DNA of 64,000 bases from NCBI GenBank assembly GCA_021800805.1, contig JAJYYR010000005.1:1-64000 (forward strand), in the 5' to 3' direction. The stretch comes from a bacterium. Its GTDB lineage: Bacteria; SZUA-79; Acidulodesulfobacterales; Acidulodesulfobacteraceae. A program made the position numbers and the translations under genes. Position 1 is the stretch's first letter. The number at the start of each line of letters is the position of its first letter. Below the pieces are notes generated by a model. It was not told where the DNA came from and did no database searches. It worked only from the letters and a program-made list of their open reading frames with translations. Shown here one piece after another: positions 55,709 to 64,000 of the stretch.

Positions 55709-58248
55709 ATTATTATGCTCAACAATTTATTTTTAACATATATCGTTTTTTTAATGAGGCTTTTATCATTCACATATTTTTTTATTTTGGCGCTTTGAAG
55801 CGCAATCTCTATCGCCGCAGACTCATCAGAATTTATATCCGCAACTATAATGTCCCGCATTTTTCCGTTTATCTGCACCGCGATGTTGCAATTTTCCCGG
55901 ACATAGCCGGTATCCATTATTTTAGGCCATTGTTCGTTTTCTAAAAGCGAACAGTTTAATATCTCGAATAATTCCGAACAAACATGAGGAATAAAAGAGG
56001 ATAGTATTAAAATAACGGAGTTTAAGAAGTATTTAAGCAAATATTTATCGGCTTTACTCAAACTCAAAACTGTTTCTTTACCGGATTCGCCGGTTATTAA
56101 ATCGTTAAATTCGTTAATTAACTCCATCGAAGAACTGATTATAGTGTTAAAATGATAACGCCCTTCCATTTCCGTTTCCGTTTTCTCGATTACCCCGCCT
56201 AACTTATAAACAATTTTTTTAACATTTTGGTTTATATCGGTTTTTAAGATTTTATAGCCGTCAATACAGTCGCCGCCTTCTATAAAAAAAACGCCGTCCG
56301 CATCTTTAAGAATTTCCGAGCCGATAATTACGGTTTTGTAAAATTTATTAATAAATCTGGATGCGCCTTCGACTCCCGAATCGTTCCATTCAAGGTCTTT
56401 TTCGGGAGGAGCGGCAAAAAGAATGAACAGCCTTACCGTGTCGGCTCCAAATCTTTTAATAAGTCCGTCGGGGTCTACGACGTTGCCTTTAGACTTAGAC
56501 ATCTTTGTGCCGTTTTTTACGACCATTCCCTGCGTTAAAAGATTTTTAAACGGCTCGTTTAGTTTAAAATAACCTAAATCCCTCAAAACTTTAACAAAAA
56601 ATCTTGCGTATAAAAGATGCATAACGGCATGCTCGACTCCGCCTATATACTGGTCTACCGGCAGCCAGTAAGCGGCGTCTTCGCTTTTGAACGGAACTTT
56701 TTCTTCTCTGTTCAAAAGCGTATATCTCAAAAAATACCATGAGGATTCTACGAACGTATCCATTGTATCTGTTTCACGTTTTGCATTGCCTCCGCATTTA
56801 GGGCATTTTACGTTCACAAACGATTCGAGCTTTTTTAAAGGCGAAACCCCTTCGCCGGTAAACGAGACGTCGTCCGGAAGCGTTAAAGGCAGATCGTCTT
56901 CATTTAAAGGAACGATCCCGCACTTTTCGCAATATACTACGGGAATAGGACATCCCCAATATCTCTGCCTCGAGATTCCCCAGTCTTTGAGCCTGTAATT
57001 GATAACTTTCCTGCCTACCCCGGTTTTTTCGGCATATGCGGAAATTTTACCTTTAGCTTCTTCGGAAAAAAGTCCGTCAAAATCTCCCGAATTAATAAGC
57101 GTTCCTGTTGAAGTAAAAGGCAGTTTATCTTCTTTTCCGACAGTTATCGGTTTAATTACCTCGATTATTTCAATACCGTATTTTTCGGCAAATTCGTAAT
57201 CGCGTTCGTCATGAGCGGGAACAGACATTATTGCGCCTGTTCCGTAATCCATTAAAACAAAGTTTGCGACATATACCGGTATTTTTTTTCCGCCGAAAGG
57301 ATTTACGGCATAAGAGCCGGTAAAAAAGCCTTCCTTTTCCGTAATATCTTTAGAAATTAATGAATTGCGTATCATTTTTTCCAATTCTTCTATATTTTCG
57401 GGATTCTTAATTAATTTTTTTGCAAGCGGATGAAACGGGGACATTGCAACAAAAGTCGCTCCAAAAATAGTATCCGGCCGAGTAGTAAATATTTCTATTT
57501 CGTCCCCGCTTTCTTCCAAACCGGCTATTTTAAAAGACAGGCTTAAGCCGGAGCTTTTTCCTATCCAGTTTCTTTGCATAGTTTTGACTTTATCCGGCCA
57601 GCCTTTCAAATCGTCTAAATCATTCAGCAGTTCTTCCGCATAATCTGTTATTTTAAAAAACCACTGCTCCATATTTTTTATAGTTGCGGGACTGCCGCAT
57701 CTCCAGCATTTGCCGTCTTCCACCTGTTCGTTGGCAAGAGTCGTTCGGCAGGAGCCGCACCAATTAACGTTGGAAACCTTTTTATAAGCCAGTCCTTTTT
57801 TAAGCATTTGTAAAAAAAATAACTGCTCCCATTTATAATACGCAGGGTCGGAAGTTACGACTAACCTGTTCCAATCGTAGGAAAAACCGAGTTCTTTAAG
57901 CTGCGCCGCCATATAATCAATGTTATTTTTCGTCCATAAGACAGGATTTGTTTTATTCTTTATTGCGGCGTTTTCGGCGGGAAGACCAAAGCTGTCGAAC
58001 CCTATAGGGTGAAGCACGCTAAAGCCTTTTAATCTTTTAAAGCGCGCAACGGCATCGCCTATCGCATAATTTCTGACGTGTCCCATATGAATTCTGCCGG
58101 AAGGATAAGGAAACATTTCCAAGCAGTAAAATTTGGGCTTATTTTTAACGGCATTCTTTACGGCAAACGTATTTTCTTTTGCCCAGAAAGACCGCCATTT
58201 ACTTTCTATTTTATTAAAATCGTAATTTTTATCTGCCGCAGCTTTCAT
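55705..58248 (-). CDS. leuS: Leucyl-tRNA synthetase
   Basis: An 847-residue class Ia synthetase. The HIGH motif appears as YPSGRIHMGHVRNY and KMSKS as GTKMSKSKGNVVDPDG. A CP1 editing domain with FTTRPDTIFGATF lies between, and a zinc site CGSCRTTLANEQ/CWRCGSP precedes it. It charges tRNA-Leu and edits norvaline and other misactivated residues. Confidence 0.97.
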   Translation of the reverse strand: MKAAADKNYDFNKIESKWRSFWAKENTFAVKNAVKNKPKFYCLEMFPYPSGRIHMGHVRNYAIGDAVARFKRLKGFSVLHPIGFDSFGLPAENAAIKNKTNPVLWTKNNIDYMAAQLKELGFSYDWNRLVVTSDPAYYKWEQLFFLQMLKKGLAYKKVSNVNWCGSCRTTLANEQVEDGKCWRCGSPATIKNMEQWFFKITDYAEELLNDLDDLKGWPDKVKTMQRNWIGKSSGLSLSFKIAGLEESGDEIEIFTTRPDTIFGATFVAMSPFHPLAKKLIKNPENIEELEKMIRNSLISKDITEKEGFFTGSYAVNPFGGKKIPVYVANFVLMDYGTGAIMSVPAHDERDYEFAEKYGIEIIEVIKPITVGKEDKLPFTSTGTLINSGDFDGLFSEEAKGKISAYAEKTGVGRKVINYRLKDWGISRQRYWGCPIPVVYCEKCGIVPLNEDDLPLTLPDDVSFTGEGVSPLKKLESFVNVKCPKCGGNAKRETDTMDTFVESSWYFLRYTLLNREEKVPFKSEDAAYWLPVDQYIGGVEHAVMHLLYARFFVKVLRDLGYFKLNEPFKNLLTQGMVVKNGTKMSKSKGNVVDPDGLIKRFGADTVRLFILFAAPPEKDLEWNDSGVEGASRFINKFYKTVIIGSEILKDADGVFFIEGGDCIDGYKILKTDINQNVKKIVYKLGGVIEKTETEMEGRYHFNTIISSSMELINEFNDLITGESGKETVLSLSKADKYLLKYFLNSVILILSSFIPHVCSELFEILNCSLLENEQWPKIMDTGYVRENCNIAVQINGKMRDIIVADINSDESAAIEIALQSAKIKKYVNDKSLIKKTIYVKNKLLSIII

Positions 58249-58249
58249 T

Positions 58250-58711
58250 TTAAATATATTTTATAACCGATATAAAAAGCAGTATTGTTCCGACTACGAC
58301 CGAACTGTCGGCTAAATTGAAACTCGGCCAGTGATAACCGTAAATATGAAAATCGAGAAAATCTACGACGTATCTTTGAAAAATTCTGCTTAAAAGATTT
58401 GAAAATGCGCCTGAAATAATTAAAGAGGAGGATATTATAAATAAGTTAGAATTAATTTTTGTCTTGAATAAAAAATAGGTTATTCCTACAATTATTAAAG
58501 AAGTAAGCAGTATTATAAATAAATCCGAATAACCGCTCATAAACCCAAACGCCACGCCGGTGTTATCGATATGGACTATATTAAAATAATGATTTATTAC
58601 CGTTATTTTACCCGTTAACGATATTTCGTTATTTATAAAATATTTCGATGACTGATCTAACAACAGGATGGGGATAAAAATAGAGATCAATACGATTAAT
58701 TTTTTCTTCAT
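58250..58711 (-). CDS. lspA: Lipoprotein signal peptidase (signal peptidase II)
   Basis: A 153-residue membrane aspartyl protease with four helices. Conserved motifs include LLLDQSSKYFI, NIVHIDNTGVAFGF and the catalytic aspartates in VVDFLDFHI and NLADSSVVVG. It matures lipoproteins such as RlpA and LptE of this window. One base separates it from leuS. Confidence 0.95.
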   Translation of the reverse strand: MKKKLIVLISIFIPILLLDQSSKYFINNEISLTGKITVINHYFNIVHIDNTGVAFGFMSGYSDLFIILLTSLIIVGITYFLFKTKINSNLFIISSSLIISGAFSNLLSRIFQRYVVDFLDFHIYGYHWPSFNLADSSVVVGTILLFISVIKYI

Positions 58712-58718
58712 CTATTTG

Positions 58719-59948
58719 TTATTGTTTTATAGTCTGCTGTTTTAAATTATTTTTTTTGGAACAGTCTATTAAAGCTTCTATGCCCGGCAGTTTCTTACCT
58801 TCCAAAAGTTCCAGAAACGCTCCTCCCCCCGTCGAAACATAAGACATTTTTGCGAATTCGCCGGCTCTGTGTAAGGCGACGTCGGTATCGCCTCCGCCGA
58901 CTATGGTTAAAGCATAGGCGTTTGCGACGCTTGAAACTAAAGCAAATGTCCCTCTGCTGAACGCGTCCATTTCAAAAACTCCCATAGGACCGTTCCAGAC
59001 AATCGTCTTAGCATTCTGGATAGCTTCGGTAAAAAGCGTAACCGTTGCGGGACCTATATCTAAAGCCATCCAACCCTTAGGAATTTCTTGAATTGTCGTA
59101 ACCTTTGTTTCCGCATCCGGCGCTAATTTGTCTGCAACTACCACATCGACCGGAAGATAAAGCTTTATTTTCTTTTCGTTTATTTTTTCAAGAGTTTTTT
59201 TAGCATACTCGATCATTTCTTCTTCTACTAAAGAACTTCCCACGTCGTGTCCCAATGCCTTAAGAAACGTATTCGACATTGCGCCGCCGATAATTAATTT
59301 GTCTATTTTATCGGCTAAGTTAGACAACACCTCTATTTTGCCCGAAACCTTAGCGCCTCCAACGATTGCCACAAAGGGCTTCATAGGATTTTCTATAGCT
59401 CTGTTGAAATAGTTTAACTCTTTCCTGATTAGAAAACCTGCGGCGCACGTATTTACAAACTTTGTAACCGCAACGTTAGACGCATGCGACCTGTGGGCGG
59501 TGGCAAATGCATCGTTGACATAAATATCGCAAAGAGAAGCCAATTTTTTGCCGAATATGTCGTCGTTGTTTGTTTCTTCCGGATGGAACCTTAAGTTTTC
59601 GAGAAGCACGATATCGCCTAAATCTGCAGATTTGACTGTATTTTCCGCCAGTTCGCCGACGCATTCGCCGACAAATTTAACGTCTTTATCTAAAAGCCTG
59701 CTAAGTCTTTTTGCTACCGTCAGCAGTGAAAGTTCCGGAACCTTTTTGCCTTTAGGCCTTCCCATATGCGACATTAATACTATTTTGGTATTTTCGTCCA
59801 AGCAGTAATTAATTGTGGGAAGAACGGCTCTTATACGCGTATCGTCCGTAATATTTCCATTCTGGTCAAGAGGAACGTTAAAATCCACTCTTATGAGCAG
59901 AGTTTTATTTCTGATGTCTATCTCGTCGATATAAACAATATTATCCAT
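58719..59948 (-). CDS. pgk: Phosphoglycerate kinase
   Basis: A 409-residue glycolytic kinase. It has LLIRVDFNVPLDQNGNITDD, LMSHMGRPKGK, ENLRFHPEE, DAFATAHRSHAS, VGGAKVSGKIEVL, WNGPMGVFE and the C-terminal GGGDTDVAL and STGGGAFLELLEGK. It forms a gapA-pgk operon with one base between the genes. The tpiA often found next is absent. Confidence 0.97.
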   Translation of the reverse strand: MDNIVYIDEIDIRNKTLLIRVDFNVPLDQNGNITDDTRIRAVLPTINYCLDENTKIVLMSHMGRPKGKKVPELSLLTVAKRLSRLLDKDVKFVGECVGELAENTVKSADLGDIVLLENLRFHPEETNNDDIFGKKLASLCDIYVNDAFATAHRSHASNVAVTKFVNTCAAGFLIRKELNYFNRAIENPMKPFVAIVGGAKVSGKIEVLSNLADKIDKLIIGGAMSNTFLKALGHDVGSSLVEEEMIEYAKKTLEKINEKKIKLYLPVDVVVADKLAPDAETKVTTIQEIPKGWMALDIGPATVTLFTEAIQNAKTIVWNGPMGVFEMDAFSRGTFALVSSVANAYALTIVGGGDTDVALHRAGEFAKMSYVSTGGGAFLELLEGKKLPGIEALIDCSKKNNLKQQTIKQ

Positions 59949-59949
59949 T

Positions 59950-60963
59950 TTATTTCATCATGAAAACAGCCATTTCGGCAAGCCTTGTAGAATATCCCCA
60001 TTCGTTATCATACCATGCAAGAACTTTTACGAGGTCGTCCCCTATAACCTTTGTGCTTAAAGAATCCACTATAGAAGAATGCGGATCTCCGAGATAGTCT
60101 ATGGAAACCAAAGGATCTTTGCTGAATGCAAGAATTCCCTTAAGATAAGTTTCAGAAGCTTCCTCTAATTTTGAATTAACTTCCAAAATAGAAGTCTTTT
60201 TTGAAACTTTGCAAACAAGGTCGTTAATCGAAACATCAGGCGTAGGCACTCTTAAGGACATTCCGTCGAGCTTGTCTTTAAGTTCCGGCAATACCTCGCA
60301 AAGAGCTTTTGCAGCGCCGGTCGTAGTCGGAATAATAGAAAGCGAAGCCGCTCTTGCCCTTCTTAAATCTTTATGCGGCAAATCCAATATCCTCTGGTCG
60401 TTGGTGTAAGAATGGGCCGTGGTCATATTGCCTTTTTCTATTATGAAATTTTCATGCAATACTTTGGCGACTGGGGCAAGACAGTTTGTAGTGCATGAAG
60501 CCATAGACACGATAAAATGTTTATTTTTATCGTAAATTTTATCGTTGACTCCAAGTACTATCGTAGCGTCCGGATCGTGGGCGGGAGCGGAGATTAAAAC
60601 TTTTTTAGCTCCGGAGTGAAGATGTTTTTCCGCATCGCCTCTTTTAGTAAAAAGCCCGGTGGATTCGATGACTAAATCTACGCCCAGATGTTTCCACAAA
60701 AGTTCCGCAGGGTCTTTTATTGCCGTAATTAATGTTTCTCTGTTATCCGCAATTATATGGTCTATATCGTATCCCACGTAAAAACCGGCTTTACCGTGAA
60801 CGGAATCATACTTAAGAAGATGGGCAAGCACCTGAGGGTTGGTAATATCGTTAATAGCGACTATTTCAACCTGTTCTCCTTTAGCAATCATGCTCTGAAA
60901 TATTCTAAAAACGTTTCTGCCGATTCTTCCAAACCCGTTTATCGCAATTCTTAAATTTGCCAT
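59950..60963 (-). CDS. gapA: Glyceraldehyde-3-phosphate dehydrogenase, type I
   Basis: A 337-residue enzyme with the NAD site AINGFGRIGRNVFRIF, the catalytic cysteine in VSMASCTTNCLAPVAK and the active-site His in TTAHSYTNDQRILD. It heads the run gapA-pgk-lspA-leuS-lptE. Cofactor preference cannot be fixed from sequence alone, but the IND after the second beta strand fits NAD. Confidence 0.97.
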   Translation of the reverse strand: MANLRIAINGFGRIGRNVFRIFQSMIAKGEQVEIVAINDITNPQVLAHLLKYDSVHGKAGFYVGYDIDHIIADNRETLITAIKDPAELLWKHLGVDLVIESTGLFTKRGDAEKHLHSGAKKVLISAPAHDPDATIVLGVNDKIYDKNKHFIVSMASCTTNCLAPVAKVLHENFIIEKGNMTTAHSYTNDQRILDLPHKDLRRARAASLSIIPTTTGAAKALCEVLPELKDKLDGMSLRVPTPDVSINDLVCKVSKKTSILEVNSKLEEASETYLKGILAFSKDPLVSIDYLGDPHSSIVDSLSTKVIGDDLVKVLAWYDNEWGYSTRLAEMAVFMMK

Positions 60964-61096
60964 AAATCCCTCCTATATCGAATAATAATATTTTAAAAAT
61001 CAATATTTTGCCGTTAGAGATAACGTTATTTAACAATTATATATGACAACCGCATATAATTACAATATATATTTATATAAAATATTTTTAATTTTT

Positions 61097-61119
61097 TCAC
61101 AAATCGGTAAAAATTGTGA
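61097..61119. promoter_or_regulatory. Possible operator, TCACAA-N11-TTGTGA inverted repeat
   Basis: TCACAA (61097-61102) and TTGTGA (61114-61119) are exact inverted repeats in the 202-base divergent gap between gapA and the MBL gene. They overlap possible promoter elements (TTCACA and TAAAAT). A dimeric regulator could bind here; no factor can be named. Confidence 0.35.
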
Positions 61120-61165
61120 TAAAATTATACTGAATATTAATAAAATTTATACTCGGAGGTTAAAT

Positions 61166-61831
61166 ATGTTTAATTATAAAGGTCTTGAGATAAAAAGATT
61201 CTGCCACGACAGTTTTTTGGTCAGCGACGGTAAAATAAAAATATATTTCGACCCTTTTAAATTACACGGCGATGAACCTAAGGCAGATTATATATTTATA
61301 TCCCACGAACACTTCGACCACTTTTCTCCGGACGACATCCATAAGATTATTAAAGATTCTACCGTTTTATTTATGAATGAAATGACGAACGACGAAATAG
61401 ACGGATTATACGATAATAAAATAGTAATTATTCATCCGGGCGATTCAATCGACTATAAAGATTTGCATATAAAAGGCGTTCCTGCATATAACATTAACAA
61501 ATTTAGGGAACCGGGGAAAGTTTATCACCCGAAAGAAGATAAAAAACTCGGTTATATAATAACTTTCAACGGCATAAAAATATATCATACCGGCGATACC
61601 GACCATATACCGGAAATGGACGCCCTCGCATCCGAAAAAATAGACCTTTTGTTTATTCCCGTCAGCGGAACATATGTTATGACTCCGTCCGAAGCAATCG
61701 AAGCCGCTTTAAAAATTAAAGCCGATACGTCTATACCAATGCATTACGGAACAATAGTCGGAGAAAAAAGACAGGCCGAAGAATTTAAAGAAGGCGTTCA
61801 GAAAAAAGGTCTGAAATCGGAGATTGTTTAA
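61166..61831 (+). CDS. MBL-fold metal-dependent hydrolase (UPF0173/UlaG-like)
   Basis: A 221-residue protein starting MFNYKGLEIKRFCHDSFLV. The start is set by GGAGG six bases upstream; the frame is open further but without such a site. It has the metal motif SHEHFDHFSPDD, IYHTGDTDHIPEMD and a late IPMHYGT, as in UPF0173 and UlaG-type hydrolases. The substrate is unknown. Confidence 0.88.
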   Translation: MFNYKGLEIKRFCHDSFLVSDGKIKIYFDPFKLHGDEPKADYIFISHEHFDHFSPDDIHKIIKDSTVLFMNEMTNDEIDGLYDNKIVIIHPGDSIDYKDLHIKGVPAYNINKFREPGKVYHPKEDKKLGYIITFNGIKIYHTGDTDHIPEMDALASEKIDLLFIPVSGTYVMTPSEAIEAALKIKADTSIPMHYGTIVGEKRQAEEFKEGVQKKGLKSEIV

Positions 61832-61840
61832 AAATATTTG

Positions 61841-62788
61841 ATGGAAAAAACTCAATATACTCCTATAATAATCGAAAGTTTGATTTTTGGGAAAAATTCG
61901 GATTATCCCCTCTATATAAAATCAGGAGAAAATTATATTCTTTACAGGTCTAAAGCCCTCGTTTTTTCTCAGAACGATGCTTTGAGGCTAAAGAACAACG
62001 GGGTCGATAATCTTTATATCGAAATGAAAGATAAAGAAAAATACGATGAAGATATTCTCGAACATATCGAAACTATTATGAAATCAAATGACACTAATTT
62101 TGAAGAAAAAGCCGTAAAGATATATATTTATTCCAAGGTTTATGCCGAATACGTCGTAACGACGGGAAATCTTAAAGACAATCAGGAAAAAGTAAAAAAA
62201 TCCATAGAAACTACTATCGAATATCTGTTGATGAGCGAATTTGCCTTTATGAATCTTTTAAATCTTTCAAGTTACGATTATAACGAGGTCGGACATGGAA
62301 TGAACGTAAGCATCTATTCTATGGCTTTAGCAAACAGGCTCGGTTTTTCAAACAAAATATCGCTTTATGAAGTTGGTCTATCCGGATTAACCCACGATAT
62401 CGGAAAGTTAAAAATCCCAAAGGAACTTTTATCGAAAAACGGCTTGTCTGAAAGCGAAGTTTATGAGATTCAAAAACACCCTATATATTCAAAAGAAATT
62501 TTAATATCTAATGGGATAGATAATAACAATATAATCAACGGGGTATTAGAACATCATGAGACTTCCGACGGCTCAGGCTACCCTTTCGGCAAAATGGAAG
62601 AGGATATTTCGACATACGGCAAGATTTTAATCATTGCAAACAGATTTGACTCCCTTACCAGAAACAGACCTTATAGAATTAAATTAAGCGTTCCGGATGC
62701 TTTAAACTTTATGGAGCAAAACTCGAGATTCTATAATGCGGCTTTTTTGAAGGAATTTATACTGCTAATGTCTAAAAATGCTGCTTAA
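61841..62788 (+). CDS. HD-GYP domain protein (putative cyclic di-GMP phosphodiesterase)
   Basis: A 315-residue protein. About residues 1-125 form an N-terminal domain I cannot name. The HD-GYP domain follows with GHGMNVSIYSMALANRLGF, LTHDIGKLKIPKELL, and EHHETSDGSGYPFGKM. HD and GYP residues are all present, so it should be an active cyclic di-GMP (or cGAMP) hydrolase. The ATG at 61841 is preceded in frame by TTG; ATG is preferred. It ends five bases before the convergent tRNA-Leu. Confidence 0.92.
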   Translation: MEKTQYTPIIIESLIFGKNSDYPLYIKSGENYILYRSKALVFSQNDALRLKNNGVDNLYIEMKDKEKYDEDILEHIETIMKSNDTNFEEKAVKIYIYSKVYAEYVVTTGNLKDNQEKVKKSIETTIEYLLMSEFAFMNLLNLSSYDYNEVGHGMNVSIYSMALANRLGFSNKISLYEVGLSGLTHDIGKLKIPKELLSKNGLSESEVYEIQKHPIYSKEILISNGIDNNNIINGVLEHHETSDGSGYPFGKMEEDISTYGKILIIANRFDSLTRNRPYRIKLSVPDALNFMEQNSRFYNAAFLKEFILLMSKNAA

Positions 62789-62792
62789 ACGG

Positions 62793-62878
62793 TGGTGCCG
62801 AAGGCCGGAATCGAACCGGCACGGATATTATCCGCCACCCCCTTAAGATGGTGTGTCTACCAGTTCCACCACTTCGGC
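62793..62878 (-). tRNA. tRNA-Leu, anticodon apparently AAG
   Basis: An 86-base class II tRNA with encoded CCA: acceptor GCCGAAG/CTTCGGC, D arm GTGGAACTGGTAGACAC, anticodon stem CCATC/GGTGG, variable arm CGGATAATATCCG and T arm GCCGGTTCGAATCCGGC. With that stem the loop is TTAAGGG, so positions 34-36 are AAG and position 37 is G, matching CUU. Reading it as UAA would break the stem. It follows secG, a classical order. Confidence 0.88.
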
Positions 62879-62902
62879 ATCGTATAAGTCTCGATTAAAA
62901 TT

Positions 62903-63247
62903 CTATTTTGTTGCGCTTTTAGAAACCGTTTTTGCCTGCTTTGGCGCCGTTAGCGGTAAAGCAGGCTTTGACGCTTTACCGGTCTTGGAAATATAACTTT
63001 TAATCGATATAGGGTTTTGCTTTTTTGCGGATATATAAGAAATGAAAAAAGCCGAACCCATAAAAACGATAGCAATAACGGCGGTAGCTTTAGTTAAAAA
63101 ATTACCGGCTCCGGACGCTCCGAATATCGTCTGAGAACTTCCGCCGAAAACGGCGCCCATTTCCTGACCTTTGCCCTGCTGCATAAGAATTACTATAACT
63201 AAAAACACGGCAGATATTATCAATAAAATCGTTAAAAACATAATCAT
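62903..63247 (-). CDS. secG: Preprotein translocase subunit SecG
   Basis: A 114-residue protein with two membrane helices (about residues 1-22 and 50-72). The conserved loop ILMQQGKGQEMGAVFGGSSQ and TIFGASGAGNFLTKATAV lie between them. A Lys-rich C-terminal tail follows. It assists SecYE. The 89-base gap upstream separates it from the divergent holA. Confidence 0.94.
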   Translation of the reverse strand: MIMFLTILLIISAVFLVIVILMQQGKGQEMGAVFGGSSQTIFGASGAGNFLTKATAVIAIVFMGSAFFISYISAKKQNPISIKSYISKTGKASKPALPLTAPKQAKTVSKSATK

Positions 63248-63336
63248 AATAAATTATATTAATAAAATATAATAAAAATGTCAACCTAATAAACTAAAAA
63301 CTTTTAAAAAAATCCTTTTTATTATAAAATTTATAT

Positions 63337-64000
63337 ATGAAGAACGAAGTTCTAATCTATTTTTTTTACGGCGAAGACGCATTTAGAATCAATAAAGAAA
63401 TAGATAAAATTAAATCCGCAAATTTACAAAAAGAGCAGTTCGATTTTAATTTCGACAGGCTTATATCCCCGCCTTTATCCGAATTTTTAAATATTGCCGG
63501 AAGCTATCCGGCATTTTCCGAAAAAAGAATAGTGCAGGTAGAAGATTTCGACGATTCGTTCCTTAACGATGAAAACATGCTGGAATATATAAAATCCCCC
63601 CCTTCCGATACGGTAGTCATATTTTATAGTAAAGATTCAAAGGTCAACGAGAATGCAAAATTTTTTAAAGAAGCTAAAAATAAAGATTATTTCAGGCTTA
63701 ATAAAATAAGGCTATTATACGACAGCGAACTGCCGTCTTATATCAAAAAACTTTCCGGAGAAAAAGGCGTCAAACTTTCCGACGAAGCCGCATATTATAT
63801 AATGCGATGCACCGGAAACAATATCTTAAATATAGATTCCGAACTGGATAAATTAGCTTCTGGATTTATGTCCGATAAAGAAATACCTTTAAGTAAAATT
63901 AAATCCATTATTTCCTTTTCAAAAAAATTTAATATATTCGATTTAATAGATAAGATTTTAGAACGGGATTTAAAAGCGGCGTTTTCGATATTCAACATTA
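63337..64000 (+). CDS. holA: DNA polymerase III delta subunit (partial, runs off the right edge)
   Basis: The frame starts MKNEVLIYFFYGEDAFRINK and continues 221 codons to the window end. The FxGED-F motif, YPAFSEKRIVQVEDFDD, VVIFYSKDSK, a C-terminal-half ISFSKKFNIFDLIDKIL and the AAF segment match HolA, which loads the sliding clamp as part of the clamp loader. The C-terminal part lies outside. In many proteobacteria holA follows lptE; here it is separate. Confidence 0.88.
   Translation, partial: MKNEVLIYFFYGEDAFRINKEIDKIKSANLQKEQFDFNFDRLISPPLSEFLNIAGSYPAFSEKRIVQVEDFDDSFLNDENMLEYIKSPPSDTVVIFYSKDSKVNENAKFFKEAKNKDYFRLNKIRLLYDSELPSYIKKLSGEKGVKLSDEAAYYIMRCTGNNILNIDSELDKLASGFMSDKEIPLSKIKSIISFSKKFNIFDLIDKILERDLKAAFSIFNI

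Noticed and set aside
62793..62878. Reading the leucine tRNA anticodon as UAA
   Set aside because: It shifts the stem by one base and leaves A-G and C-U mismatches, while AAG gives a fully paired stem and G37.
1..64000. CRISPR arrays, IS elements, prophage genes or rRNA
   Set aside because: No regularly spaced repeats, transposase or integrase genes, phage structural genes or rRNA signatures were seen.

Overview
This window is an AT-rich, gene-dense stretch of a bacterial chromosome. KdsB, an LptE-like lipoprotein, RlpA, MurA and signal peptidases I and II point to a Gram-negative (diderm) cell. ThyX, the nickel/cobalt permease under a cobalamin riboswitch, the macromolecular-synthesis operon rpsU-(cvpA)-dnaG-rpoD and the sulfur-carrier amino-acid cluster suggest an anaerobic or microaerobic lineage of the former Deltaproteobacteria. 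That placement is an inference. There is no rRNA here, and no phage, IS element or CRISPR array was seen.

Layout. 1-10,900 is mixed: a decayed GGDEF fragment, a nitroreductase, a DUF3311/sodium-solute symporter pair, an RmlC-like epimerase, a B12-riboswitch-controlled Ni/Co permease, YifB/ComM, a GGDEF-like remnant protein, a penicillin-binding transpeptidase, TldD and Alr. 10,950-43,870 is almost entirely minus strand. Read in transcription order (high to low coordinates) it holds rlpA, kdsB, rpmE, thyX, prfA, prmC, murA, then hisG-D-C-B, an amidase, hisH-A-F-IE, then rpsU, a frameshifted cvpA, dnaG, rpoD, a CAU-anticodon tRNA, nif3, a zinc-ribbon coiled-coil protein, an RNase H, the RNase P RNA, lepA, lepB, pyrR-pyrB-pyrC, carA, a radical-SAM gene, carB, greA and a NifU-like scaffold.

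43,930-48,520 is a plus-strand six-gene cluster behind a consensus promoter, a SAM-I riboswitch and an intrinsic terminator. It encodes a threonine-synthase-like PLP enzyme, a ThiS/MoaD-NIL fusion, an E1-like adenylyltransferase, a TusA-like carrier, a cysteine-synthase-like PLP enzyme and a JAMM metalloprotease. Together these look like a protein-thiocarboxylate route to cysteine and/or homocysteine. The carrier's diglycine is internal, so it would have to be cut before use. This is the most interesting system in the window.

48,550-61,000 is again mostly minus strand: coaBC, an MBL hydrolase, a phosphomannomutase that appears to start at AUU, a sugar-1-phosphate nucleotidyltransferase fused to a degenerate mutase domain, and a gapA-pgk-lspA-leuS-lptE run, with one plus-strand PAP2 gene. 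The right end carries an MBL protein, an HD-GYP protein, a tRNA-Leu with apparent anticodon AAG, secG and the start of holA.

Small-scale oddities are a 68-bp tandem duplication that splits a former carA/radical-SAM gene overlap, a 21-bp perfect inverted repeat holding the ribosome-binding site of comM, a homopolymer frameshift in cvpA, and an amidase lacking one zinc-binding histidine.
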